From: Azotobacter bryophylli
GTDB lineage: Bacteria > Pseudomonadota > Gammaproteobacteria > Pseudomonadales > Pseudomonadaceae
DNA length: 64,000 nt
Direction of reading: 5' to 3'
Assembly: GCF_042643485.1 (NCBI RefSeq)
Contig: NZ_JBHRSJ010000001.1
Span: 1-64,000 of the forward strand
Of this stretch, positions 55,894 to 64,000 are shown piece by piece. Numbering within the stretch: the stretch's first letter is position 1; every line of letters starts with the position of its first letter. The notes under the pieces are model-generated. The model was not told the origin of the DNA and did not search any database. It saw nothing but the letters and a program-made list of their open reading frames with translations. Position numbers and translations under genes: made by a program.

Positions 55894-57461
55894 TCGATGA
55901 CCCTCCCCTTGAGGGCGAACAGGCCCTGCGGACGTTTCTGGATGAACAGGATGATCAGCCCCAGGATCAGGATCTTGCCCAGCACGGCGCCGATCGCCGG
56001 CTCCAGGACCTTGTTGGCGATCCCCAGGCCGAAGGCGGCGAAGACGCTGCCGGCCAACTGGCCGACCCCGCCCAGCACCACCACCAGGAAGGAGTCGATG
56101 ATGTAGCTCTGGCCGAGGTCCGGGCCGACGTTGCCGATCTGCGAGAGGGCCACGCCGCCGAGCCCGGCGATGCCCGAGCCGAGGCCGAAGGCGAGCATGT
56201 CCACCCGGCCGGTGGGCACGCCGCAGCAGGCGGCCATGCTCCGGTTCTGGGTCACCGCGCGCACGTTCAGGCCGAGCCGGGTGCGGTTCAGCAGAAGCCA
56301 GACGAGCAGCACCACGAACAGGGCGAAGCCGACGATCGCCAGGCGGTTGTAGGGCAGCACCAGGTTGGGCAGCACCTGCAGACCGCCGGAGAGCCAGGCC
56401 GGGTTGGCCACCTCGACGTTCTGCGCGCCGAACAGCAGGCGTACCAGCTGGATCAGGATCAGGCTGATGCCCCAGGTGGCCAGCAGGGTCTCCAGCGGGC
56501 GGCCGTAGAGATGGCGGATCACCGTGCGTTCGAGGGCCATGCCGACCGCCGCGGTGACCAGGAAGGCCACCGGCAGGGCGGCCAGCGGGTAGAAGGCCAG
56601 GGCGTCCGGCGCCAGCTTGCGGAACAGCAGTTGCACGCCGTAGGTGCAGTAGGCGCCGAGCATCAGCATCTCGCCGTGGGCCATGTTGATCACCCCGAGC
56701 AGGCCGAAGGTGATGGCCAGCCCCAGGGCGGCGAGCAGCAGAATCGAGCCCAGGGACAAGCCGCCGAAGGCCTGGCCGAGCAGTTCGCCCATCTTCAGCC
56801 GGCGTTCGACCTGGGCCAGGCCGGTGGCGGCGGCGGTGCGCACTGCGGCGTCCGGCTCCGCGGCGGGGGCGAGCAGGGCGGCCAGGCGCGCCTTGGCCTC
56901 CGGCGCGCCGCTGTCGCCCAGCCGGCGCACGGCGGCCAGCCGTAGCGCCGGGTCGGGGGCGGTCAGTTGCAGGTTGGCCTGGGCCTGCTGCAGGGCTTCG
57001 CGCACCGCTTCGTCGCGCTCCTCGGCCAGGCACCGTTCCAGCAGCGGCCCCTGTTCCGGCTGGACGCCGCGCTGCAGCTGCTGGGCGGCGGCCAGGCGCA
57101 CGGCCGGGTCCGCGGCGAGCAGCCGGTGGCTGGCCAGGGCGCCATTGAGCAGGCCGCGCAGACGGTTGTTCAGGCGCAGCGGGCGCGCTGGGCCGACGGG
57201 GGCGGCGGCGTTCTCCAGGCCGCGCCAGGCGTCGCCCTCGGCGAGGAAGGGCCGGCCGTCACCGTCGACCGCGACGCGGCCCTGCTGCAGGGCTTCGAGC
57301 AGCGCCAGGCGCGCAGGGTCCGGGGCGGCGGCCCAGGCCTGCAGCAGGCGGGCCTGTCCGGCCGGGTCGGCCGCGGCGTAGTCGCCCGCGTCCCCGGCGC
57401 GGGCTGCCAGGGGCAGGGCCAGCAGGGCGAGCAGGCAGAGTTGGCGGAGGGCGGTTCTCAT
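55890..57461 (-). CDS. urtB: Urea ABC transporter permease UrtB, long form
   Basis: 523 residues. A signal peptide (1-22, ending LAARA) and a periplasmic HEAT-like alanine-rich region (about 23-225; LRLAAVRRLGDSGAPEAKARLAA-like units) precede a LivH-like permease (about 230-523) with LGVINMAHGEMLMLGAY, WGISLILIQ and DSFLVVVLGGVGQLAGS. This N-terminal extension is common in proteobacterial UrtB. It lies 103 bp after urtA. Confidence 0.95.
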   Translation of the reverse strand: MRTALRQLCLLALLALPLAARAGDAGDYAAADPAGQARLLQAWAAAPDPARLALLEALQQGRVAVDGDGRPFLAEGDAWRGLENAAAPVGPARPLRLNNRLRGLLNGALASHRLLAADPAVRLAAAQQLQRGVQPEQGPLLERCLAEERDEAVREALQQAQANLQLTAPDPALRLAAVRRLGDSGAPEAKARLAALLAPAAEPDAAVRTAAATGLAQVERRLKMGELLGQAFGGLSLGSILLLAALGLAITFGLLGVINMAHGEMLMLGAYCTYGVQLLFRKLAPDALAFYPLAALPVAFLVTAAVGMALERTVIRHLYGRPLETLLATWGISLILIQLVRLLFGAQNVEVANPAWLSGGLQVLPNLVLPYNRLAIVGFALFVVLLVWLLLNRTRLGLNVRAVTQNRSMAACCGVPTGRVDMLAFGLGSGIAGLGGVALSQIGNVGPDLGQSYIIDSFLVVVLGGVGQLAGSVFAAFGLGIANKVLEPAIGAVLGKILILGLIILFIQKRPQGLFALKGRVID

Positions 57462-57564
57462 CGTTCGGATTCCCGGAAGGTGCCGGTTTCCTCTCCCGGC
57501 GGAGGAGGCGGCGGTCGTCGGGCGGAGCTGGATTCGTCCACCGCGGCGACCCGGTTCGGCGTCG

Positions 57565-58833
57565 TCAGTGGCTCTTGACCGCGTACTCCGGCTTGCCCTG
57601 GTTGCCGGGGAGGTACGGGCTCCACGGCTGGGCGCGGATCGGCGTCTGGCTTTCCCAGACCACCGAGAACTGGCCGTCCTCCTGGATCTCGCCGATCATC
57701 ACCGGCTTGTGCAGGTGGTGGTTGGTCTTGTCCATAGTCAGGGTGTAGCCGCTGGGGGCGTCGAAGGACTGCCCGGCCATGGCCTCGCGGACCTTGTCTA
57801 CATCGGTGCTGCCGGCCTTCTCGACCGCCTGCGCCCACAGGTGGATGCCGACGTAGGTGGCCTCCATCGGGTCGTTGGTCACCGCCCGGTCGGCGTTCGG
57901 CAGGCCCTTGGCCTTGGCGTAGGCCCGCCACCTGGCGACGAACTGCTGGTTGACCGGGTTCAGCACCGACTGGAAGTAGTTCCAGGCCGCCAGGTGGCCG
58001 ACCAGCGGTTTGGTGTCGATGCCGCGCAGCTCCTCCTCGCCCACCGAGAAGGCCACCACCGGCACCTCGGTGGCGTTCAGGCCCTGGTTGGCCAGCTCCT
58101 TGTAGAAGGGCACGTTGGAGTCGCCGTTGATGGTGGAGATCACCGCGGTCTTGCCGCCGGCGGCGAACTTCTTGATGTCGGCCACGATGGTCTGGTAGTC
58201 GCTGTGGCCGAAGGGCGTGTAGACCTCCTCGATGGCGGATTCCGGCACGCCCTTGGCGATCAGGAAGGCCCGCAGGATCTTGTTGGTGGTGCGCGGGTAG
58301 ACGTAGTCGGTGCCGAGCAGGAAGAAGCGCCGGGCGCCGCCTCCGTTCTCGCTCATCAGGTACTCGACGGCCGGGATGGCCTGCTGGTTGGGCGCCGCGC
58401 CGGTATAGAAGACGTTCGGCGACAGCTCCTCGCCCTCGTACTGCACCGGGTAGAACAGCAGGCCGTCGAGCTCCTCGAACACCGGCAGCACCGATTTGCG
58501 CGAGACGCTGGTCCAGCAGCCGAAGACCGCCGCGACCTTGTCCTGGGTCAGCAGCTGGCGAGCCTTCTCGGCGAACAGCGGCCAGTTGGAGGCGGGGTCG
58601 ACCACCACCGGCTCCAACTGTCTACCGTTGACCCCGCCCTTGGCGTTGATCTCGTCGATGGTCATCAGCGCCATGTCCTTCAGCGAGGTCTCGGAGATGG
58701 CCATGGTCCCGGACAGCGAATGGAGGATGCCGACCTTGATGGTGTCCGCCGCCTGCAGGCCGAAGGGGAACAGGCCGCCGAGCAGCAGGGCGCTGGCGGC
58801 GAGGGTGGACTTCAGAAGAGGGCGGCGTCTCAT
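57565..58833 (-). CDS. urtA: Urea-binding protein UrtA
   Basis: 422 residues, periplasmic binding protein of the HAAT family. A signal peptide ends at about residue 29 (GLQAAD). The mature part starts IKVGILHSLSGTMAISETS and includes FGCWTSVSRKSVLPVFE and LLFYPVQYEGEE, typical of urea/amide-binding members. ATG 58833 gives MRRRPLLKSTLAA; a nearby ATG at 58838 is out of frame. It is the first gene of the urt-ure operon, behind a sigma-54-like promoter. Confidence 0.96.
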   Translation of the reverse strand: MRRRPLLKSTLAASALLLGGLFPFGLQAADTIKVGILHSLSGTMAISETSLKDMALMTIDEINAKGGVNGRQLEPVVVDPASNWPLFAEKARQLLTQDKVAAVFGCWTSVSRKSVLPVFEELDGLLFYPVQYEGEELSPNVFYTGAAPNQQAIPAVEYLMSENGGGARRFFLLGTDYVYPRTTNKILRAFLIAKGVPESAIEEVYTPFGHSDYQTIVADIKKFAAGGKTAVISTINGDSNVPFYKELANQGLNATEVPVVAFSVGEEELRGIDTKPLVGHLAAWNYFQSVLNPVNQQFVARWRAYAKAKGLPNADRAVTNDPMEATYVGIHLWAQAVEKAGSTDVDKVREAMAGQSFDAPSGYTLTMDKTNHHLHKPVMIGEIQEDGQFSVVWESQTPIRAQPWSPYLPGNQGKPEYAVKSH

Positions 58834-58874
58834 GGCATGGGCTCCTTGACGGTGCGTTTTTGCTCCGGAGCATC

Positions 58875-58889
58875 GCAGCTTCTGTGCCA
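58875..58889 (-). promoter_or_regulatory. Candidate sigma-54 promoter for the urt-ure operon
   Basis: TGGCACAGAAGCTGC on the minus strand, with GG and GC separated by 10 bases, has a perfect TGGCAC -24 element and a TGC -12 element. It ends 42 bp upstream of the urtA ATG. Confidence 0.75.
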
Positions 58890-58956
58890 AGTGCTCTGGA
58901 GCGCCGGATTTCCGGGGGCTGGGCGAAAGGTGGCGAAAAGCCTCATGACGGAGCCC

Positions 58957-58971
58957 GCACCGCAGCGGTGC
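58957..58971 (-). promoter_or_regulatory. Candidate NtrC site upstream of urtA
   Basis: GCACCGCAGCGGTGC is a perfect GCAC-N7-GTGC dyad, the NtrC half-site arrangement, 68 bp upstream of the sigma-54-like element. Its centre is GC-rich, unlike the enterobacterial consensus, so the match rests on the half-sites and spacing. Confidence 0.55.
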
Positions 58972-59101
58972 GGCCGGCAGGGGGCCAGGCGGGGGTGCAT
59001 GCGCCCTTTCGGGGCAAAAGTTGTCCGCTCGGTCAGGCTCTTGCGGGGGCGGCGGGGCGCCCCTAGGATGGGCGCCCCTCCCGTCCGACGAATCCCTGCC
59101 G

Positions 59102-59728
59102 ATGGCCCGTCCGCCCCGTCCCGTCTCCCGTCGTCCCGCCGGCCCGGCTCCGGCCCGCCGCGTGCCCAAGGCGCCGCCCGCGCAGCCGCGGCTGATCCTG
59201 TTCAACAAGCCCTTCGACGTGCTCACCCAGTTCAGCGACGGGGAGGGCCGGGCGACCCTCAAGGACTTCGTGCCGATTCCCGGCGTCTACCCGGCCGGGC
59301 GCCTCGACCGGGACAGCGAGGGCCTGCTGCTGCTGACCAACGACGGTCGCCTGCAGGCGCGCATCGCCGATCCGAAGCACAAGCTGGCCAAGACCTATTG
59401 GGTGCAGGTGGAGGGCGAGCCGGACGAGGAGCAGCTCGAACGTCTGCGTCGGGGCGTGGAGCTCAACGACGGCCCGACCCTGCCGGCCGAGGCCCGTCTG
59501 CTGGCGGAGCCCGGCCTGTGGCCGCGCGATCCGCCGGTGCGCTTTCGCAAGACGGTGCCGACGGCCTGGCTGGAGCTGATCATCCGCGAGGGGCGCAACC
59601 GCCAGGTGCGGCGCATGACCGCCGCGGTCGGCCTGCCCACGCTGCGGCTGGTGCGGGTGCGGATCGGTCCCTGGAGCTTGGACGGGCTGGCGCCGGGGCA
59701 GTGGCGGGAGGTGCCGGCGCAGCTGTGA
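59102..59728 (+). CDS. rluE: 23S rRNA pseudouridine synthase, RluE type
   Basis: 208 residues of the RsuA family without an S4 domain. The start is basic and proline-rich; then LILFNKPFDVLTQFSDGEG, the catalytic-aspartate motif GRLDRDSEGLLLLTNDG near residue 77-93, KTYWVQVEGEPDE and IIREGRNRQVRRMTAAVG. RluE makes the pseudouridine at 23S position 2457 in E. coli. ATG 59102 gives MARPPRPVS; upstream in-frame residues are not conserved. Confidence 0.9.
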   Translation: MARPPRPVSRRPAGPAPARRVPKAPPAQPRLILFNKPFDVLTQFSDGEGRATLKDFVPIPGVYPAGRLDRDSEGLLLLTNDGRLQARIADPKHKLAKTYWVQVEGEPDEEQLERLRRGVELNDGPTLPAEARLLAEPGLWPRDPPVRFRKTVPTAWLELIIREGRNRQVRRMTAAVGLPTLRLVRVRIGPWSLDGLAPGQWREVPAQL

Positions 59729-59760
59729 GGCGCCGGCGGGAGCGGTCCAACTACGACTAG

Positions 59761-60153
59761 TTAGTAGTAGGACTTGATCAGGTTGATGCCCTTGGTCAGA
59801 ACTTCGCGCCAGGCCACCCCGGTCTGCTCGTCCCAGGCCCTGTCGTGGATGCGGATGGTGCGCAGCAGGGAGTCGAGCCAGAGCTCGTAGAGCTCCGGAC
59901 GGATGTCCAGGGCGTCCCGCGCATGGCTGCAGCCGAGGGCGCGCAGCTTGGTGTCGGGCATGCCGCGGGCGTAGAGCACCAGATTGAGGATTCCCTGTCG
60001 GAGCAGCTGCTTCTGCGCCGTCATGTCGGTATTGGCGAACTTCTCGCGAATCTGGGGCGAGGAGGCGAGGAAGTTCTGGTAGAAATCATCGAAAAAATCG
60101 GAACTTGCGCAACATCTTCCATAACTTTGCATGACGCGGTCGGCTGCGTTCAT
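59761..60153 (-). CDS. Single-domain globin
   Basis: 130 residues, all helical. The pattern FFDDFYQNFLASSPQIREKF (A/B helices and turn), then TAQKQLLRQGILNLVLYA and LGCSHARDALDIRPELYELWLDSLL with the likely proximal histidine in CSH (F helix, near residue 76) is that of bacterial single-domain globins. It may bind oxygen or nitric oxide. Two adjacent cysteines (RCCASS) near the start are noteworthy. Start ATG 60153. Confidence 0.78.
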   Translation of the reverse strand: MNAADRVMQSYGRCCASSDFFDDFYQNFLASSPQIREKFANTDMTAQKQLLRQGILNLVLYARGMPDTKLRALGCSHARDALDIRPELYELWLDSLLRTIRIHDRAWDEQTGVAWREVLTKGINLIKSYY

Positions 60154-60225
60154 GTTCTCTCCCGGGCAGATGGACTGGCTCGCCGGACGCCCCGGCGGGC
60201 GTACGGCAACGAAATTGAAAGATTC

Positions 60226-60441
60226 CTAGGGTATTACTTGCAGCCCTTCCAGGCTGCCGATGACCAGCGTCTTGATGACGAAGCCGAGCACGCCCAGGCC
60301 GAGGGCGAGGAACAGAACCATGGTGCCGAAGCGTCCGGCATGGGATTTCTTCGCGAGGTCCCAGACGATGAACGCCATGAACAGCACCAGGCCGGTAATC
60401 AGGCCGGTCATCATCCATTCTTCGAATACTTCCGGATCCAT
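60226..60441 (-). CDS. DUF2788 family small membrane protein
   Basis: 71 residues with two helices (MMTGLITGLVLFMAFIVWDL and MVLFLALGLGVLGFVIKTLV) linked by AKKSHAGRFG. The family is conserved in pseudomonads, function unknown. ATG 60441 follows GGAGATGAG and gives MDPEVFEEW. It lies 72 bp upstream of the globin gene on the same strand. Confidence 0.85.
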   Translation of the reverse strand: MDPEVFEEWMMTGLITGLVLFMAFIVWDLAKKSHAGRFGTMVLFLALGLGVLGFVIKTLVIGSLEGLQVIP

Positions 60442-60725
60442 CTCATCTCCTGTGGTTGCAGCGGGTTGGAAACGAGCTCGGCCGGCGCATCGGCCGGTCG
60501 CGGGGCGGCACGGGCACGGCATGGCCGTTTCCCGGGGCGGTCGCGGAGCTCGGATTCGATCAGCGGCGGCCTTCAACGGCAGCCGATGACTGCCATGACA
60601 GCCGTGGGGAGTTGTTTGTTATCGGGCGCGGGGCGCATCGGAGGAACCACGTGAGGGCACAGCAAGGCGGCGGGCATTATACGTGATGCGCACCATTTGT
60701 GAGCCGCCAAAGGGTGAGCTCCGTC

Positions 60726-61205
60726 TCAGCTGCGCAGATGCTCCAGGGGCAGCTCGGTGCTCGACTGCACCTGGCGCAGGACGAAGCTCGAACGCACGCT
60801 GGAGACCCCTTCGATGCGGGTCAGGGTGCCGAGCAGGAACTGCTGGTAATGGTCCATGTCAGGGACCACCACCTTGAGCTGGTAGTCGGCGTCCATCCCG
60901 GTGATCAGGCTGCATTCCAACACCTCGGGGCAGCGGCCGATGACTTCCTGGAAGTGCTCGAAGCGCTCCGGGGTGTGGCGGTCCATGCCGATCAGGACAT
61001 AGGCGGTGAGGGTCAGGCCGAGCTTCTTGCGGTCCAGCAGGGCGACCTGGCGGAGGATGTAGCCGTCGTCCTCCAGCTGCTTGACCCGCCGCGAGCAGGG
61101 CGAGGGCGAGAGGCCGATGCGTTCGGCCAGTTCCTGGTTGGACAGACGTGCGTCGTGCTGCAGTTCGGCAAGGATCCGCAGATCGTAACGATCGAGCTTG
61201 TTCAT
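60726..61205 (-). CDS. Lrp/AsnC family transcription regulator
   Basis: 159 residues. An N-terminal helix-turn-helix (LDRYDLRILAELQHDARLSN, ELAERIGLSPSPCSRRVKQLE) is followed by the AsnC ligand-binding RAM domain (about 65-150, with TGMDADYQLKVVVPDMD). It is probably an amino-acid-responsive regulator. No target is visible; the neighbours are a membrane protein and a cation exporter. The 298 bp upstream (to 61503) holds no other gene. Confidence 0.9.
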   Translation of the reverse strand: MNKLDRYDLRILAELQHDARLSNQELAERIGLSPSPCSRRVKQLEDDGYILRQVALLDRKKLGLTLTAYVLIGMDRHTPERFEHFQEVIGRCPEVLECSLITGMDADYQLKVVVPDMDHYQQFLLGTLTRIEGVSSVRSSFVLRQVQSSTELPLEHLRS

Positions 61206-61472
61206 GCGTGGGACTTCCCTGAAAAATTGCGCGATATCATGCGTTTCCGGCAGGAAATTGTGCAAGAGCGGCCTGCACGAGAGTGTTTCGCAATCTTTCT
61301 CCGCCGCCTCCGGCGTATTCTTTTCTCCAATTCACCGCCCGGCACCATCCGACCGGCACGCCCGACCAGGCCGCCGGCGCCGCCGATCCCACCCGATCGC
61401 GTCGGCACCCGGGTACGCAGCGCCCAACCAGGCATGCGGCGAGACGGCGACACGATCGCCGCCAGGGGACCA

Positions 61473-61503
61473 GAAAAAAAGGGAGGCACATGCCTCCCTT
61501 TTC
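61473..61503. terminator. Bidirectional intrinsic terminator
   Basis: GGGAGGCA and TGCCTCCC form a hairpin around CA, with a seven-A run on one side and TTTT on the other. It directly follows the fieF stop on the minus strand. Confidence 0.88.
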
Positions 61504-62397
61504 TCATTCGGCCCGCGCCTTCAGGACCTCCAGCGGGTCGGTGTGCACCAGCACCTCGGCCCGTGGGTATTCCTTGCGGATCGCCGCTTCCACCGCTTCC
61601 GCATGGTCGTGCGCCTCGATCAGCGACATCCCGCCCGGCAGGCTCACGTGCAGCTGGATGAACCAGTGGGTGCCGGAAACCCGGGTGCGCAGGTCGTGCA
61701 CATCCAGTACCTGCGGCACGGTCAGGGCCAGCTCCTCAATGCGCTGGCGCAGGTCCTCCGACAGCTCCTCGTCCATCAGCACCGACACCGACTCGCGGCC
61801 GATCTGCAGGGCGCTCCAGAGGATGTAGCCGGAGATGGCGATGCCGAACAGCGCATCCAGCCGGCCGAAACCGAAGTTGGCCACCACCAGGGCGATCAGG
61901 ATGCTGCTGTTGAGCAGAATGTCCGAGCGGTAGTGCAACGAGTCGGCGCGGATCGCCGTGGAGCCGGTCACCCGCACCACATGGCGCTGGAACAGCAGCA
62001 GCAGGCCGGTCGCCACCAGCGAGCCGAGGATCACCGCGATGCCCAGTGCCTGTGCGCCCAGCGGCTGGGGGTGGAGCAGGCGGTCGACGCCTTGCACGCC
62101 GACGAGGATGGCGCTGACGCTGATGAACACGGCCTGGCCCAGTCCGGCCAGGGCCTCGGCCTTGCCGTGGCCGTAGCGGTGGTCCTCGTCCGCCGGCCGC
62201 AGCGAATAGTGCACGGCCAGCAGGTTGATCAGGGAGGCGGCGCCGTCCAGCAGGGAGTCGGTCAGGCCGGCGAGCAGGCTGACCGAGCCGCTGAGCCACC
62301 AGGCGACGGCTTTCGACAGGGCCAGGCTGAGGGCCACCACCAGCGCGGCGGCGGTGGCCAGGCGCATCAGGCGGGCATGATCGGGGCGAGTGGGCAT
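61504..62397 (-). CDS. fieF: Cation diffusion facilitator (FieF-type)
   Basis: 297 residues with six membrane helices and a C-terminal ferredoxin-like cytoplasmic domain (about 205-290). The metal-site aspartates appear in LTDSLLDGAAS (TM2) and RADSLHYRSD (TM5), with DHRYGHGKAEALAGL between. The DxxxD pattern in both helices and HYRSD favour a zinc/iron exporter like FieF. It may detoxify excess iron or zinc. Terminator follows directly. Confidence 0.92.
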   Translation of the reverse strand: MPTRPDHARLMRLATAAALVVALSLALSKAVAWWLSGSVSLLAGLTDSLLDGAASLINLLAVHYSLRPADEDHRYGHGKAEALAGLGQAVFISVSAILVGVQGVDRLLHPQPLGAQALGIAVILGSLVATGLLLLFQRHVVRVTGSTAIRADSLHYRSDILLNSSILIALVVANFGFGRLDALFGIAISGYILWSALQIGRESVSVLMDEELSEDLRQRIEELALTVPQVLDVHDLRTRVSGTHWFIQLHVSLPGGMSLIEAHDHAEAVEAAIRKEYPRAEVLVHTDPLEVLKARAE

Positions 62398-62496
62398 GGG
62401 TTCGGATCGTCTAGGAAGCTGAATGCGCCATCATAACAGCGAAGCGGGGCGGTTTCGCCGGGCGCCGCGCTTTCCGCACGGGCGCCCGGCCGGCGA

Positions 62497-62913
62497 TCAG
62501 GCCGCCGGCGGCAGGCCGTAGGCGGCGAGCTGCTGCGGGCTGCCGTTGTGGCGGATCAGGCGCGGGTCGTCCAGCGGCAGGCTGTGCCCGGTCCGCTCCT
62601 CGATCAGCGCCTTGAGCCGTTGCAGGTCCAGGTTGCCGTCGGCGTCGATGCTCTGCTGCAGGGTCTCCGGCGCCACCGTGTAGCGGCCGTGCGGCAGGTA
62701 GATGGCGCCGCTGGCGAAGTCGACGCCGAAGGCGATCAGCCCGGGAATGACTAGAAAGAGAATGCCGATCGCGTCCAGGCCGGCCACCACCGGGTCGATC
62801 TTGCCCTCGATCTGTCCTCGGCGGTCGGGGTAGATGATGGTGCCGCAGGCGCTCAGCTGGCTGACTAGGGCGACCGCCAGCAGGCCGGCTTGAATACGGA
62901 AACGGATACGCAT
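62497..62913 (-). CDS. Small lipoprotein, pseudomonad family
   Basis: 138 residues. The lipobox LSAC at about residue 20-23 follows a short signal peptide. The conserved block CGTIIYPDRRGQIEGKID-like is followed by a hydrophobic segment (AIGILFLVIPGLIAFGVDFASGAIYLP), then a soluble helical C-terminus. The pattern recalls YceK/YidQ-like small lipoproteins. Function is unknown. Confidence 0.8.
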   Translation of the reverse strand: MRIRFRIQAGLLAVALVSQLSACGTIIYPDRRGQIEGKIDPVVAGLDAIGILFLVIPGLIAFGVDFASGAIYLPHGRYTVAPETLQQSIDADGNLDLQRLKALIEERTGHSLPLDDPRLIRHNGSPQQLAAYGLPPAA

Positions 62914-63022
62914 GCTTCCCTCCTCTGGGATCGAAACCGGCGAACTATACCAAGGCCTTCGCTGCCGTGCCGCGGCGGCGTCTGCCGCGCCTTATAATCG
63001 CCGGCCTGCCGTGGAGTGCCCG

Positions 63023-64000
63023 ATGAATCCGCTACCCATAGACGCCGTCCTGCCCGCCCTGCGAGAGGCCCTGTCCCTGCACCACGAAGCCGTGCTCGAG
63101 GCTCCGCCCGGCGCCGGCAAGACCACCCGCGTGCCACTGGCCCTGCTCGACGAGCCCTGGCTGGCCGGGCAGCGCATCCTGATGCTCGAGCCGCGCCGGC
63201 TGGCCGCGCGGGCTGCCGCCGAGCGCCTGGCCGCCGAGCTGGGCGAGGCGGTCGGCGAGACGGTCGGCTACCGCATCCGCCTGGACAGCCGGGTCGGCCC
63301 GCGCACCCGTATCGAGGTGGTCACCGAGGGCATCCTCACCCGCCGCCTGCAGGACGACCCGGCGCTGGAGGGCGTCGGCCTGGTGATCTTCGACGAGTTC
63401 CACGAGCGCAGCCTGGACGCCGACCTGGCCCTGGCGCTGACCTTGAACGGCCGCGCCCTGCTGCGCGACACGCCGCTCAAGGTGCTGCCGATGTCCGCCA
63501 CCCTGGAGGGCGAGCGGCTGGCCGCGCTGCTGGACGATGCGCCGGTGGTGCGCAGCGAGGGGCGCATGTTCCCGGTGGAGATCCGTTGGGGGCGGCCCTA
63601 TCAGCCCGGCGAGCGAATCGAGCCGCGGGTGCTCGCCACGGTGCTGCAGGCGCTCGATGAGGAGTCCGGCAGCCTGCTGGTGTTCCTCCCCGGCCAGGCG
63701 GAGATCCGCCGCCTGCACGAGCAGCTGTCCGAGGCGCTGGCCGGACGCGCCGACGTCCTGCTCTGCCCGCTGCACGGCGAACTGGAGCTGGCTGCCCAGC
63801 GCGCCGCCATCGAGCCGGCCCCGGCCGGTATGCGCAAGGTGGTGCTGGCCACCAACATCGCCGAGACCAGCCTGACCATCGACGGCGTGCGGGTGGTGAT
63901 CGACGCGGGACTGGCGCGGGTGCCGCGCTTCGATCCCGGCAGCGGCATGACCCGCCTGGACACCCAGCGCATCTCCCGCGCCTCGGCGACCCAGCGCGCC
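63023..64000 (+). CDS. hrpB: ATP-dependent helicase HrpB, N-terminal part
   Basis: The first 326 residues of a DEAH/DEFH-box helicase, running off the window. Walker A is EAPPGAGKTTRVPLALL near residues 25-41, followed by MLEPRRLAARAAAERLA, the Walker B DEFHERSLDADLALAL, SATLEG, and the helicase-C motifs VVLATNIAETSLTIDGV. HrpB is a non-essential RNA helicase-like protein of proteobacteria. ATG 63023 has GGAG upstream. Confidence 0.94.
   Translation, partial: MNPLPIDAVLPALREALSLHHEAVLEAPPGAGKTTRVPLALLDEPWLAGQRILMLEPRRLAARAAAERLAAELGEAVGETVGYRIRLDSRVGPRTRIEVVTEGILTRRLQDDPALEGVGLVIFDEFHERSLDADLALALTLNGRALLRDTPLKVLPMSATLEGERLAALLDDAPVVRSEGRMFPVEIRWGRPYQPGERIEPRVLATVLQALDEESGSLLVFLPGQAEIRRLHEQLSEALAGRADVLLCPLHGELELAAQRAAIEPAPAGMRKVVLATNIAETSLTIDGVRVVIDAGLARVPRFDPGSGMTRLDTQRISRASATQRA

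Noticed and set aside
55890..57461. Large N-terminal region of UrtB as a novel fusion
   Set aside because: The HEAT-like periplasmic extension is common in proteobacterial UrtB proteins, so it is not unusual.

Overview
The window is about 64 kb of very GC-rich DNA, densely packed with genes. It has the gene content and order of a gammaproteobacterium of the Pseudomonadaceae. Several blocks match Pseudomonas neighbourhoods: OmpA-lipoprotein/pta/ackA/slyD/glutathione peroxidase; mscL/CopD-like/radA/DUF3015/cstA/ybdD; lnt/corC/ybeY/phoH/miaB; and urtABCDE-ureDA-GNAT-ureBC. A vibrioferrin-type siderophore cluster in this background would fit an Azotobacter or a related Pseudomonas, but the genus is an inference. 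No rRNA, tRNA, CRISPR array, intact insertion sequence or prophage was seen.

Layout. 1-5370 holds the tail of gabT, aspA, an OprD-family porin behind a sigma-54-like promoter, a metallo-beta-lactamase-fold hydrolase and an OmpA-like lipoprotein. 5399-11398 holds pta-ackA-DUF3565 (minus strand), slyD, glutathione peroxidase, mscL, a YdcH-like protein and a CopD-like membrane protein. 11547-18478 holds radA, two DUF3015 paralogs flanking a methyltransferase gene, a MITE-like repeat in front of cstA, ybdD and a CobW/YjiA GTPase. 18517-23976 is the minus-strand miaB / phoH-ybeY-corC-lnt block. 24059-24634 is a deletion scar joining two 5'-truncated genes. 24720-30363 holds DUF1820, a Sel1-repeat protein, hemL, thiE, thiD and an AidB-like acyl-CoA dehydrogenase.

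30371-40480 is an iron-acquisition island on the minus strand. A Fur-box-like site precedes an HpcH/HpaI-family aldolase resembling the citrate synthase SbnG, then a TonB-dependent receptor, then five translationally overlapping genes in the order pvsA-pvsB-pvsC-pvsD-pvsE. Vibrioferrin is a citrate-based siderophore, so a dedicated citrate-forming enzyme at the head of the cluster would make biosynthesis partly independent of the TCA cycle.

40640-58833 holds amn and a urea-nitrogen system in two minus-strand pieces: ureEFG-ureJ and urtABCDE-ureDA-GNAT-ureBC. They are separated by unrelated genes: a TorF-like porin, an EamA exporter, a large fused glycosyltransferase-like protein and a DksA-type zinc finger. 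Both pieces start with a close match to a sigma-54 (-24/-12) promoter and an NtrC-like palindrome at almost the same distance upstream, which suggests one nitrogen regulon. The rest (59102-64000) holds a pseudouridine synthase, a single-domain globin, DUF2788, an Lrp/AsnC regulator, a FieF-type cation exporter, a small lipoprotein and the start of hrpB.
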